Shown here: in pieces, positions 11,116 through 25,170 of the stretch
Position numbering within the stretch: position 1 is the first letter of the stretch
Layout: each line of letters opens with the position of its first letter
DNA from: Halictus rubicundus
Lineage: Eukaryota; Arthropoda; Insecta; Hymenoptera; Halictidae
NCBI RefSeq assembly: GCF_050948215.1
Contig: NW_027489003.1
Location: 1-64,000 of the forward strand
Direction of reading: 5' to 3'
DNA: 64,000 nt
The notes under the pieces: generated by a model
Told to the model about the DNA's origin: nothing
What the model saw: the letters and a program-made list of their open reading frames with translations, nothing else
Databases searched by the model: none
Translations under genes and position numbers: made by a program

Positions 11116-12999
11116 CCTATTCTCTATCCTATCCTCTATCCTATCCTCTATCCTATCCTATCCTCTATCCTATCCAATCCTCTATCCTATCCTATCCTCT
11201 ATCCTATCATATCCTCTATCCTAACCTATCCCCTATCCAATCCTCTATCACATCCTATCCTCTATCCTATCCTATCCTCTATCCTATCCTATCCTCTATC
11301 CTATCCTATCCTCTATCCTATCCTATGCTCTAACCTATCCAATCCCCTATCATATCCTATCCTCTATCCTATCCTATTCTCTATCCTATCCCATCTTCTA
11401 TCCTATCCTATCCTCTATCCTATCAAATCCCCTATCCTATCCTCTATCCTATCCTATCCTGTATCCTATCCAATCCTCTATCCTATCCTATCGTCTATCC
11501 TAACCTATTCTCTAACCTATCCTCTATCCTATCCTCTATCCTATCCTATCCTCTATCCTATCCTATCCTCTATCCTATCCTATCCTCTATCCTATCCTAT
11601 CCTCTATCCTATCCTATCCTCTATCCTATCCTATCCTCTATCCTATCCTATCCTCTATCCTATCCTATCCTCTATCCTATCCTATCCTCTATCCTATCCT
11701 ATCCTCTATCCTATCCTATCCTCTATCCTATACTCTATCCTATCCTATCCTATCTTCTATCCTATCCTATCCTCTATCCTATCAAATCCCCTATCCTATC
11801 CTCTATCCTATCCTATCCTCTATCCTATCCTATCCTCTATCCTATCCTCTATCCTATCCTATCCTCTATCCTATCCTATCCTCTATCCTGTCCTATCAAC
11901 TATCCTATCCTATCGTCTATCCTAACCTATTCTCTAACCTATCCTCTATCCTATCCTCTATCCTATCCTATCCTCTATCCTATCCTATCCTCTATCCTAT
12001 CCTATCCTCTCTATCCTATCCTATCCTCTATCCTATCCTATCCTCTATCCTATCCTATCCTCTATCCTATCCTATCCTCTATCCTATCCTATCCTCTATC
12101 CTATCCTATCCTCTATCCTATCCTATCCTCTATCCTATCCTATCGTCTATCCCATCGTCTATCCTATCCTATCGTCTATCCTATCCTCTATCCTATCCTA
12201 TCCTCTATCCTATCCTATCGTCTATCCTATCCTATCCTCTATCCTATCATATCGTCTATCCTATCCTCTATCCTATCCTATCCTCTATCCTATCCTACCC
12301 TCTATCCTATCCTATCCTCTATCCTATCCTATCTTCTATCCTATCCTATCTTCTATCCTATCCTATCCTCTATCCTATCAAATCCCCTATCCTATCCTCT
12401 AGCCTATCCTATCCTCTATCCTATCCTATCCTCTATCCTATCCTATCCTCTATCCTATCCTATCCTCTATCCTATCCTATCTTCTATCCTATCCTATCCT
12501 CTATCCAATCCTCTATCCTATCCTATCCTCTATCCTATCCTATCCTCTATCCTATCCTATCCTCTAGCCTATCCTACCCTCTATCCTATCCTATCCTCTA
12601 TCCTATCCTATCCTCTATCCTATCCTATCCTCTATCCTATCCTATCTTCTATCCTATCATATCCTCTATCCTAACAAATCCCCTATCCTATCCTCTATCC
12701 TATCCTATCCTCTATCCTATCAAATCCCCTATCCTATACTCTATCCTATCCTATCATCTATCCTCTATCCTATCCAATCCTCTATCCTATCCTATCCTCT
12801 ATCCTATCCTATCCTCTATCCTATCCGATCCTCTATCCTATCCTATCCTCTATCCTATCCTATCCTCTATCCTATCCTATCTTCTGTCCTATCCTATCCT
12901 CTATCCTATCAAATCCCCTATCCTATCCTCTATCCTATCCTATCCTCTATCCTATCCTATCCTCTATCCTATCCTATCCTCTATCCTATCCTATCCTCT

Positions 13000-15900
13000 A
13001 TCCTATCATATCCTCTATCCTAACCTATTCTCTATCCTATCCTCTATCCTATCCTCTATCCTATCCTATCCTCTATCCTATCCAATCCTCTATCCTATCC
13101 TATCCTCTATCCTATCATATCCTCTATCCTAACCTATCCCCTATCCAATCCTCTATCACATCCTATCCTCTATCCTCTATCCTATCCTCTATCCTATCCT
13201 ATCCTCTATCCTATCCTATCCTCTATCCTATCCTATCCTCTATCCTATCCTATTCTCTATCCTATCCCATCTTCTATCCTATCCTATCCTCTATCCTATC
13301 AAATCCCCTATCCTATCCTCTATCCTATCCTATCCTGTATCCTATCCAATCCTCTACCCTATCCTATCATCTATCATCAATCCTATCCTTTCCTGTATCC
13401 TATTCAATCCTCTATCCTATCCTATCCTCTATCCTATCCTATCCTATCCTCTATCCTATCCTATCCTCTATCCTATCCTATCCTCTATCCTATCCTATCC
13501 TCTATCCTATCCTCTATCCTATCCTATCTTCTATCCTATCCTTTCCTCTATCCTATCCTATCCTCTATCCTATCCTCTATCCTATCCTATCCTCTATCCT
13601 ATCCTATCCGCTATCCTATCCTATCCTCTATCCAATCCTCTATCCTATTATATCCTCTATTCTATCCTATCCTGTATCCTATCAAATCCCCTATCCTATC
13701 CTCTATCCTATCCTATCATCTATCCTCTATCCTATCCAATCCTCTATCCTATCCTATCCTCTATCCTATCCTATCCTCTATCCTATCCTATCCTCTATCC
13801 TATCCTATCCTCTATCCTATCCTATCCTCTATCCTATCCTATCCTCTATCCTATCCTATCGTCTATCCTATCCTCTATCCTATCCTATCCTCTATCCTAT
13901 CCTATCCTCTATCCTATCCTATCCTCTATCCTATAATATCCGCTATCCTATCCTATCCTCTATCCAATCCTCTATCCTATTATATCCTCTATTCTATCCT
14001 ATCCTGTATCCTATCAAATCCCCTATCCTATCCTCTATCCTATCCTATCATCTATCCTCTATCCTATCCAATCCTCTATCCTATCCTATCCTCTATCCTA
14101 TCCTATCCTCTATCCTATCCTATCCTCTATCCTATCATATCCTCTATCCTAACCTATTCTCTATCCTATCCTCTATCCTATCCTCTATCCTATCCTATCC
14201 GCTATCCTATCCAATCCTCTATCCTATCCTATCCTCTATCCTATCATATCCTCTATCCTAACCTATCCCCTATCCAATCCTCTATCACATCCTATCCTCC
14301 ATCCTCTATCCTATCCTCTATCCTATCCTATCCTCTATCCTATCCTATCCTCTATCCTATCCTATCCTCTATCCTATCCTATTCTCTATCCTATCCCATC
14401 TTCTATCCTATCCTATCCTCTATCCTATCAAATCCCCTATCCTATCCTCTATCCTATCCTATCCTGTATCCTATCCAATCCTCTATCCTATCCTATCATC
14501 TATCATCAATCCTATCCTTTCCTGTATCCTATCCAATCCTCTATCCTATCCTATCCTCTATCCTATCCTATCCTATCCTCTATCCTATCCTATCCTCTAT
14601 CCTATCCTATCCTCTATCCTATCCTATCCTCTATCCTATCCTCTATCCTATCCTATCTTCTATCCTATCCTTTCCTCTATCCTATCCTATCCTCTATCCT
14701 ATCCTCTATCCTATCCTATCCTCTATCCTATCCTATCCTCTATCCTATCCTATCCTCTATCCTATCCTATCCTCTATCCTATCCTATCCTCTATCCTATC
14801 CTATCCTATCCTCTATCCTATCCTATCCTCTATCCTATCCTATCGTCTATCCTATCCTCTATCCTATCCTATCCTCTATCCTATCCTATCCTCTATCCTA
14901 TCCTATCCTCTATCCTATCCTAGCCTCTATCCTATCCTATCCTCTATCCTATCATATCCTCTATCCTATAATATCCTCTATCCTATCCTATCCTCTATCC
15001 AATCCTCTATCCTATCCTATCCTCTATTCTATCCTATCCTGTATCCTATCAAATCCCCTATCCTATCATCTATCCTATCCTATCGTCTATCCTATCCTAT
15101 CCTCTATCCTATCCTATCGTCTATCCTATCGTCTATCCTATCCTATCCTCTATCCTATCCTATCCTCTATCCTATCCTATCCTCTATCCTATCCTATCCT
15201 CTATCCTATCCTATCCTCTATCCTATCCTATCCTATCCTCTATCCTATCAAATCCCCTATCCTATCCTCTATCCTATCCTATCATCTATCCTCTATCCTA
15301 TCCAATCCTCTATCCTATCCTATCCTCTATCCTATCCTATCCTCTATCCTATCCTATCCTCTATCCTATCATATCCTCTATCCTATCCTGTCCTCTATCC
15401 TATCCTATCCTCTATCCTATCCTATCCTCTATCCTATCCTATCCTCTATCCTATCCTATCCTCTATCCTATCCTATCCTCTATCCTATCCTATCCTCTAT
15501 CCTAACCTATTCTCTAACCTATCCTCTATCCTATCCTCTATCCTATCCTATCCTCTATCCTATCCTATCCTCTATCCTATCCAATCCTCTATCCTATCCT
15601 ATCCTCTATCCTATCATATCCTCTATCCTAACCTATCCCCTATCCAATCCTCTATCACATCCTATCCTCTATCCTATCCTATCCTCTATCCTATCCTGTC
15701 CTCTATCCTATCCTATCCTCTATCCTATCCTATCCTCTATCCTATCCTATCCTCTATCCTATCCTATCCTCTATCCTATCCTATCCTCTATCCTATCCTA
15801 TCCTCTATCCTATCCTATCCTCTATCCTATCCTATCCTCTATCCTATCCTATCCTATATCATATCCTATCCTCTGTCCTAACCTATTCTCTATCCTATCC

Positions 15901-18900
15901 TCTATCCTATCCTCTATCCTATCGTATCCTCTATCCTATCCTATCATCTATCCTATCCTATCCTCTATCCTATCCTATCGTCTATCCTATCCTATCCTCT
16001 ATCCTATCATATCGTCTATCTTATCCTCTATCCTATCCTATCCTACCCTCTATCCTATCCTATCCTCTATCCTATCCTATCTTCTCTCCTATCCTATCTT
16101 CTATCCTATCCTATCCTCTATCCTATCAAATCCCCTATCCTATCCTCTATCCTATCCTATCCTGTATCCTATCCAATCCTCTATCCTATCCTATCATCTA
16201 TCATCAATCCTATCCTTTCCTGTATCCTATCCAATCCTCTATCCTATCCTATCCTCTATCCTATCCTCTCCTCTATCCTATCCTATCCTCTATCCTATCC
16301 TCTATCCTATAATATCCTCTATCCTATCAAATCCCCTATCCTATCCTCTATCCTATCCTATCTTCTATCCTATCCTATCCTCTATCCTATCAAATCCCCT
16401 ATCCTATCCTCTATCCTATCCTATCCTCTATCCTATCCTATCCTCTATCCTATCCTATCCTCTATCCTATCAAATCCCCTATCCTATCCTCTATCCTATC
16501 CTATCCTCTATCCTATCCTATCCTCTATCCTATCAAATCCCCTATCCTATCCTCTATCCTATCCTATCCTCTATCCTATCCTATCCTCTATCCTATCCTA
16601 TTCTCCATCCTATCCTATCCTCAAGCCTATCCTATCCTCTATACTATAATATCATCTATCCTAGCCAATCCTCTATCCTATCCTCTATCCTATCCTATCC
16701 TCTAGCCTATCCTATCCTCTATCCTATCCTCTCCTCTATCCTATCCTATCCTCTATCCTATCCTCTATCCTATAATATCCTCTATCCTATCAAATCCCCT
16801 ATCCTATCCTCTATCCTATCCTATCCTCTATCCTATCATATCCTATATCCTATAATATCCTCTATCCTATCCTATCCTCTATCCAATCCTCTATCCTATC
16901 CTATCCTCTATTCTATCCTATCCTGTATCTTATCAAATCCCCTTTCCTATCATCTATCCTACCCTATCGTCTATCCTATCCTATCCTCTATCCTATCCTA
17001 TCGTCTATCCTATCGTCTATCCTATCCTATCCTCTATCCTATCCTATCCTCTATCCTATCCTCTATCCTATCCTATCTTCTATCCTATCCTTTCCTCTAT
17101 CCTATCCTATCCTCTATCCTATCCTCTATCCTATCCTATCCTCTATCCTATCCTATCCTCTATCCTATCCTATCCTCTATCCTATCCTATCCTCTATCCT
17201 ATCCTATCCTCTATCCTATCCTATCCTATCCTCTATCCTATCCTATCGTCTATCCTATCCTCTATCCTATCCTATCCTCTATCCTATCCTATCCTCTATC
17301 CTATCCTATCCTCTATCCTATCCTAGCCTCTATCCTATCCTATCCTCTATCCTATCATATCCTCTATCCTATAATATCCTCTATCCTATCCTATCCTCTA
17401 TCCAATCCTCTATCCTATCCTATCCTCTATTCTATCCTATCCTGTATCCTATCAAATCCCCTATCCTATCATCTATACTATCCTATCGTCTATCCTATCC
17501 TATCCTCTATCCTATCCTATCGTCTATCCTATCGTCTATCCTATCCTATCCTCTATCCTATCCTATCCTCTATCCTATCCTATCCTCTATCCTATCCTAT
17601 CCTCTATCCTATCCTATCCTCTATCCTATCCTATCCTCTATCCTATCCTATCCTCTATCCTATCCTATCCTCTATCCTATCCTATCCTCTATCCTATCCT
17701 ATCCTCTATCCTATCCTATCCTCTATCCTATCCTATCCTATCCTCTATCCTATCAAATCCCCTATCCTATCCTCTATCCTATCCTATCATCTATCCTCTA
17801 TCCTATCCAATCCTCTATCCTATCCTATCCTCTATCCTATCCTATCCTCTATCCTATCCTATCCTCTATCCTATCATATCCTCTATCCTATCCTGTCCTC
17901 TATCCTATCCTATCCTCTATCCTATCCTATCCTCTATCCTATCCTATCCTCTATCCTATCCTATCCTCTATCCTATCCTATCCTCTATCCTATCCTATCC
18001 TCTATCCTATCCTATCCTCTATCCTATCCTGTCCTCTATCCTATCCTATCCTCTATCCTATCCTATCCTCTATCCTATCCTATCCTCTATCCTATCCTAT
18101 CCTCTATCCTATCCTATCCTCTATCCTATCCTATCCTCTATCCTATCCTATCCTCTATCCTATCCTATCCTCTATCCTATCCTATCCTCTATTCTATCCT
18201 ATCCTGTATCCTATCAAATCCCCTATCCTATCATCTATACTATCCTATCGTCTATCCTATCCTATCCTCTATCCTATCCTATCGTCTATCCTATCGTCTA
18301 TCCTATCCTATCCTCTATCCTATCCTATCCTCTATCCTATCCTATCCTCTATCCTATCCTATCCTCTATCCTATCCTATCCTCTATCCTATCCTATCCTC
18401 TATCCTATCCTATCCTCTATCCTATCCTATCCTCTATCCTATCCTATCCTCTATCCTATCCTATCCTCTATCCTATCCTATCCTATCCTCTATCCTATCA
18501 AATCCCCTATCCTATCCTCTATCCTATCCTATCATCTATCCTCTATCCTATCCAATCCTCTATCCTATCCTATCCTCTATCCTATCCTATCCTCTATCCT
18601 ATCCTATCCTCTATCCTATCATATCCTCTATCCTATCCTGTCCTCTATCCTATCCTATCCTCTATCCTATCCTATCCTCTATCCTATCCTATCCTCTATC
18701 CTATCCTATCCTCTATCCTATCCTATCCTCTATCCTATCCTATCCTCTATCCTATCCTATCCTCTATCCTATCCTGTCCTCTATCCTATCCTATCCTCTA
18801 TCATATCCTATCCTCTGTCCTAACCTATTCTCTATCCTATCCTCTATCCTATCCTCTATCCTATCGTATCCTCTATCCTATCCTATCATCTATCCTATCC

Positions 18901-21900
18901 TATCCTCTATCCTATCCTATCGTCTATCCTATCCTATCCTCTATCCTATCATATCGTCTATCTTATCCTCTATCCTATCCTATCCTACCCTCTATCCTAT
19001 CCTATCCTCTATCCTATCCTATCTTCTCTCCTATCCTATGTTCTATCCTATCCTATCCTCTATCCTATCAAATCCCCTATCCTATCCTCTATCCTATCCT
19101 ATCCTGTATCCTATCCAATCCTCTATCCTATCCTATCATCTATCATCAATCCTATCCTTTCCTGTATCCTATCCAATCCTCTATCCTATCCTATCCTCTA
19201 TCCTATCCTCTCCTCTATCCTATCCTATCCTCTATCCTATCCTATCCTCTATCCTATCCTATTCTCCATCCTATCCTATCCTCAAGCCTATCCTATCCTC
19301 TATACTATAATATCATCTATCCTAGCCAATCCTCTATCCTATCCTCTATCCTATCCTATCCTCTAGCCTATCCTATCCTCTATCCTATCCTATCCTCTAT
19401 CCTATCATATCCTATATCCTATAATATCCTCTATCCTATCCTATCCTCTATCCAATCCTCTATCCTATCCTATCCTCTAGCCTATCCTACCCTCTATCCT
19501 ATCCTATCCTCTATCCTATCCTATCCTCTATCCTATCCTATCGTCTATCCTATCGTCTATCCTATCCTATCCTCTATCCTATCCTATCCTCTATCCTATC
19601 CTATCCTCTATCCTATCCTATCCTCTATCCTATCCTATCCTATCCTCTATCCTATCAAATCCCCTATCCTATACTGTATCCTATCCTATCATCTATCCTC
19701 TATCCTATCCAATCCTCTATCCTATCCTATCCTCTATCCTATCCTATCCTCTATCCTATCCTATCCTCTATCCTATCCTATCCTCTATCCTATCCTATCC
19801 TATCCTCTATCCTATCAAATCCCCTATCCTATACTGTATCCTATCCTATCATCTATCCTCTATCCTATCCAATCCTCTATCCTATCCTATCCTCTATCCT
19901 ATCCTATCCTCTATCCTATCCTATCCTCTATCCTATCATATCCTCTATCCTAACCTATTCTCTATCCTATCCTCTATCCTATCCTCTATCCTATCCTCTA
20001 TCCTATCCTATCCTCTATCCTATCAAATCCCCTATACTATCCTCTATCCTATCCTATCCTCTATCCTATCATATCCTCTATCCTATAATATCCGCTATCC
20101 TATCCTATCCTCTATCCAATCCTCTATCCTATCCTATCCTCTATCCTATCCTATCCTCTATCCTATCCTATCCTATCCTCTATCCTATCCTATCGTCTAT
20201 CCTATCCTCTATCCTATCCTATCCTCTATCCTATCCTATCCTCTATCCTATCCTATCCTCTATCCTATCCTAGCCTCTATCCTATCCTATCCTCTATCCT
20301 ATCATATCCTCTATCCTATAATATCCTCTATCCTATCCTATCCTCTATCCAATCCTCTATCCTATCCTATCCTCTATTCTATCCTATCCTGTATCCTATC
20401 AAATCCCCTATCCTATCATCTATACTATCCTATCGTCTATCCTATCCTATCCTCTATCCTATCCTATCCTCTATCCTATCCTGTCCTCTATCCTATCCTA
20501 TCCTCTATCCTATCCTATCCTCTATCCTATCCTATCCTCTATCCTATCCTATCCTCTATCCTATCCTATCCTCTATCCTATCCTATCCTCTATCCTATCC
20601 TATCCTCTATCCTATCCTATCCTCTATCCTATCCTATCCTATATCATATCCTATCCTCTGTCCTAACCTATTCTCTATCCTATCCTCTATCCTATCCTCT
20701 ATCCTATCGTATCCTCTATCCTATCCTATCATCTATCCTATCCTATCCTCTATCCTATCCTATCGTCTATCCTATCCTATCCTCTATCCTATCATATCGT
20801 CTATCTTATCCTCTATCCTATCCTATCCTACCCTCTATCCTATCCTATCCTCTATCCTATCCTATCTTCTCTCCTATCCTATGTTCTATCCTATCCTATC
20901 CTCTATCCTATCAAATTCCCTATCCTATCCTCTATCCTATCCTATCCTGTATCCTATCCAATCCTCTATCCTATCCTATCATCTATCATCAATCCTATCC
21001 TTTCCTGTATCCTATCCAATCCTCTATCCTATCCTATCCTCTATCCTATCCTCTCCTCTATCCTATCCTATCCTCTATCCTATCCTCTATCCTATAATAT
21101 CCTCTATCCTATCAAATCCCCTATCCTATCCTCTATCCTATCCTATCTTCTATCCTATCCTATCCTCTATCCTATCAAATCCCCTATCCTATCCTCTATC
21201 CTATCCTATCCTCTATCCTATCCTATCCTCTATCCTATCCTATTCTCCATCCTATCCTATCCTCAAGCCTATCCTATCCTCTATACTATAATATCATCTA
21301 TCCTAGCCAATCCTCTATCCTATCCTCTATCCTATCCTATCCTCTAGCCTATCCTATCCTCTATCCTATCCTATCCTCTATCCTATCATATCCTATATCC
21401 TATAATATCCTCTATCCTATCCTATCCTCTATCCAATCCTCTATCCTATCCTATCCTCTAGCCTATCCTACCCTCTATCCTATCCTATCCTCTATCCTAT
21501 CCTATCCTCTATCCTATCCTATCGTCTATCCTATCGTCTATCCTATCCTATCCTCTATCCTATCCTATCCTCTATCCTATCCTATCCTCTATCCTATCCT
21601 ATCCTCTATCCTATCCTATCCTATCCTCTATCCTATCAAATCCCCTATCCTATACTGTATCCTATCCTATCATCTATCCTCTATCCTATCCAATCCTCTA
21701 TCCTATCCTATCCTCTATCCTATCCTATCCTCTATCCTATCCTATCCTCTATCCTATCCTATCCTCTATCCTATCCTATCCTATCCTCTATCCTATCAAA
21801 TCCCCTATCCTATACTGTATCCTATCCTATCATCTATCCTCTATCCTATCCAATCCTCTATCCTATCCTATCCTCTATCCTATCCTATCCTCTATCCTAT

Positions 21901-24900
21901 CCTATCCTCTATCCTATCATATCCTCTATCCTAACCTATTCTCTATCCTATCCTCTATCCTATCCTCTATCCTATCCTCTATCCTATCCTATCCTCTATC
22001 CTATCAAATCCCCTATACTATCCTCTATCCTATCCTATCCTCTATCCTATCATATCCTCTATCCTATAATATCCGCTATCCTATCCTATCCTCTATCCAA
22101 TCCTCTATCCTATCCTATCCTCTATTCTATCCTATCCTGTATCCTATCAAATCCCCTATCCTATCATCTATCCTCTATCCTATCCAATCCTCTATCCTAT
22201 CCTATCCTCTATCCTATCCTATCCTCTATCCTATCCTATCCTCTATCCTATCATATCCTCTATCCTAACCTATTCTCTATCCTATCCTCTATCCTATCCT
22301 CTATCCTATCCTATCCTCTATCCTATCCAATCCTCTATCCTATCCTATCCTCTATCCTATCATATCCTCTATCCTAACCTATCCCCTATCCAATCCTCTA
22401 TCACATCCTATCCTCTATCCTATCCTATCCTCTATCCTATCCTATCCTCTATCCTATCCTATGCTCTAACCTATCCAATCCCCTATCATATCCTATCCTC
22501 TATCCTATCCTATTCTCTATCCTACCCCATCTTCTATCCTATCCTATCCTCTATCCTATCAAATCCCCTATCCTATCCTCTATCCTATCCTATCCTGTAT
22601 CCTATCCAATCCTCTATCCTATCCTATCATCTATCATCAATCCTATCCTTTCCTGCATCCTATCCAATCCTCTATCCTATCCTATCCTCTATCCTATCCT
22701 ATCCTATCCTATCCTCTATCCTATCCTATCCTCTATCCTATCCTCTATCCTATCCTATCCTATCTTCTATCCTATCCTATCCTCTATCCGATCAAATCCC
22801 CTATCCTATCCTCTATCCTATCCTATCCTCTATCCTATCCTCTATCCTATCCTATCCTCTATCCTATCCTATCCTCTATCCTATCCTATCGTCTATCCTA
22901 ACCTATTCTCTAACCTATCCTCTATCCTATCCTCTATCCTATCCTATCCTCTATCCTATCCTATCCTCTATCCTATCCTATCCTCTATCCTATCCTATCC
23001 TCTATCCTATCCTATCCTCTATCCTATCCTATCCTATCCTATCCTCTATCCTATCCTATCCTCTATCCTATCCTATCGTCTATCCTATCCTCTATCCTAT
23101 CCTATGCTCTAACCTATCCAATCCCCTATCATATCCTATCCTCTATCCTATCCTATTCTCTATCCTATCCCATCTTCTATCCTATCCTATCCTCTATCCT
23201 ATCAAATCCCCTATCCTATCCTCTATCCTATCCTATCCTGTGTCCTATCCAATCCTCTATCCTCTCCTATCATCTATCATCAATCCTATCCTTCCCTGTA
23301 TCCTATCCAATCCTCTATCCTATCCTATCCTCTATCCTTACCTATCCTATCCTCTATCCTATCCTATCCTCTATCCTATCCTCTATCCTATCCTATCCTA
23401 TCTTCTATCCTATCCTATCCTCTATCCTATCCTATCCTCTATCGTATCCTCTATCCTATCCTATCCTCTATCCTATCCTATCCTCTATCCTATCCTCTAT
23501 CCTATCCTATCTTCTATCCTATCCTATCATCTATCCTCAATCCTATCCTATCCTCTATCCCATCCTATCCTCTATCCTATCCTATTCTCTATCCTATCCT
23601 ATCCTCTATCCTATCCTATCCTCTATCCTATAATATCCTCTATCCTATCCTATCCTCTATCCAATCCTCTATCCTATCCTATCCTCTATTGTATCCTATC
23701 CTGTATCCTATCAAATCCCCTATCCTATCCTCTATCCTATCCTATCGTCTATTCTATCCTTCCCGTATCCTATCCAATCATCTATCCTATCCTATCCTCT
23801 ATCCTATCCTATCCTCTATCCTATCCTATCCTCTATCCTATCCTATCCTCTATCCTATCCTATCCTCTATCCTATCCTATCCTCTATCCTATCCTATCCT
23901 CTATCCTATCCTATCCTCTATCCTATCCTATCGTCTATCCCATCGTCTATCCTATCCTATCGTCTATCCTATCCTCTATCCTATCCTATCCTCTATCCTA
24001 TCCTATCGTCTATCCTATCCTATCCTCTATCCTATCATATCGTCTATCCTATCCTCTATCCTATCCTATCCTCTATCCTATCCTATCCTCTATCCTATAC
24101 TGTATCCTATCCTATCATCTATCCTCTATCCTATCCAATCCTCTATCCTATCCTATCCTCTATCCTATCCTATCCTGTGTCCTATCCAATCCTCTATCCT
24201 CTCCTATCATCTATCACCAATCCCATCCTTTCCTGTATCCTATCCAATCCTCTATCCTATCCTTTCCTCTATCCTTACCTATCCTATCCTCTATCCTATC
24301 CTATCCTCTATCCTATCCTCTATCCTATCCTATCCTATCTTCTATCCTATCCTATCCTCTATCCTATCCTATCCTCTATCCTATCCTATCCTCTATCCTA
24401 TCCTATCCTCTATCCTATCCTATCGTCTATCCTATCCTCTATCCTATCTTATCCTCTATCCTATCCTATCTTCTATCCTATCCTATCATCTATCCTCAAT
24501 CCTATCCTATCCTCTATCCTGTCCTATCCTCTATCCTATTCTATCCTCTATCCTATCCTATCCTCTATCCTAACCTATTCTCTATCCTATCCTCTATCCT
24601 ATCCTCTATCCTATCCTATCCTCTATCCTATCCAATCCTCTATCCTATCCTATCCTCTATCCTATCATATCCTCTATCCTATAATATCCTCTATCCTAAC
24701 CTATCCCGTATCCAATCCTCTATCCCATCCTATCCTCTATCCTATCCTATTCTCTATCCTATCCTATCCTCTATCCTATCCTATCCTCTATCCTATAATA
24801 TCCTCTATCCTATCCTATCCTCTATCCAATCCTCTATCCTATCCTATCCTCTATTCTATCCTATCCTGTATCCTATCAAATCCCCTATCCTATCCTCTAT

Positions 24901-25170
24901 CCTATCCTATCGTCTATTCTATCCTTCCCGTATCCTATCCAATCCTCTATCCTATCCTATCCTCTATCCTATCCTATCCTCTATCCTATCCTATCCTCTA
25001 TCCTATAATATCCTCTATCCTATCCTATCCTCTATCCAATCCTCTATCCTATCCTATCCTCTATTCTATCCTATCCTGTATCCTATCAAATCCCCTATCC
25101 TATCCTCTATCCTATCCAATCCTCTATCCTATCCTATCCTCTATCCTATCATATCCTCTATCCTATAATA
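13000..25170 (+). repeat. Long higher-order block, copy A
   Basis: The cassette order here recurs in 27.1-36.7 kb. The TATCATCAATCC cassettes near 13371, 14500, 16199, 20978, 22628, 23270 and 24208 match those near 27449, 28429, 30157, 32314, 33960, 34621 and 35541. The offset is 13.9-14.1 kb in the first half and 11.33-11.35 kb in the second. The change is due to about 2.5 kb extra in this copy, around 17.5-20.4 kb, itself built of local duplications (for example CATCTATACTATCC near 17471, 18228 and 20418). Boundaries are approximate because the edges are plain monomers. Confidence 0.75.

Larger units (their letters stand above)
10289..20573 (+). repeat. Right arm of giant palindrome
   Basis: This is the partner of the left arm. 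From about 13,199 to 20,573 it pairs with readable GGATA satellite at 1-7384. From 10,289 to about 13,198 it pairs with the substituted TTCAC block. The right arm is clean except for its first 650-800 bases, while the left arm carries most of the small insertions and deletions. That asymmetry suggests the right arm is the faithful copy. The array continues past 20,573 without a visible break, so the end of the match simply reflects the window's left edge. Confidence 0.88.

Noticed and set aside
7515..11333. An open frame of 1,272 codons on the plus strand, and overlapping ones of 1,198 and 704 codons
   Set aside because: Three overlapping frames on the same strand are all long, all with the low-complexity period of the 17-bp repeat. 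They cross the boundary between array types and show no domain, signal peptide or codon bias independent of the repeat.
11500..11520. Insect-type telomere repeat (CCTAA)n, suggested by CCTAACCTA
   Set aside because: At most two incomplete copies occur, inside a variant 17-bp unit (TATCCTAACCTATTCTC). They recur only as part of that variant.
10289..20573. Bacterial-style hairpin telomere as the cause of the palindrome
   Set aside because: A covalently closed end read through both strands would give such a palindrome, but nothing else suggests a linear replicon with a telomere resolvase. Base substitution on one side is better explained by miscalling after a fold-back.
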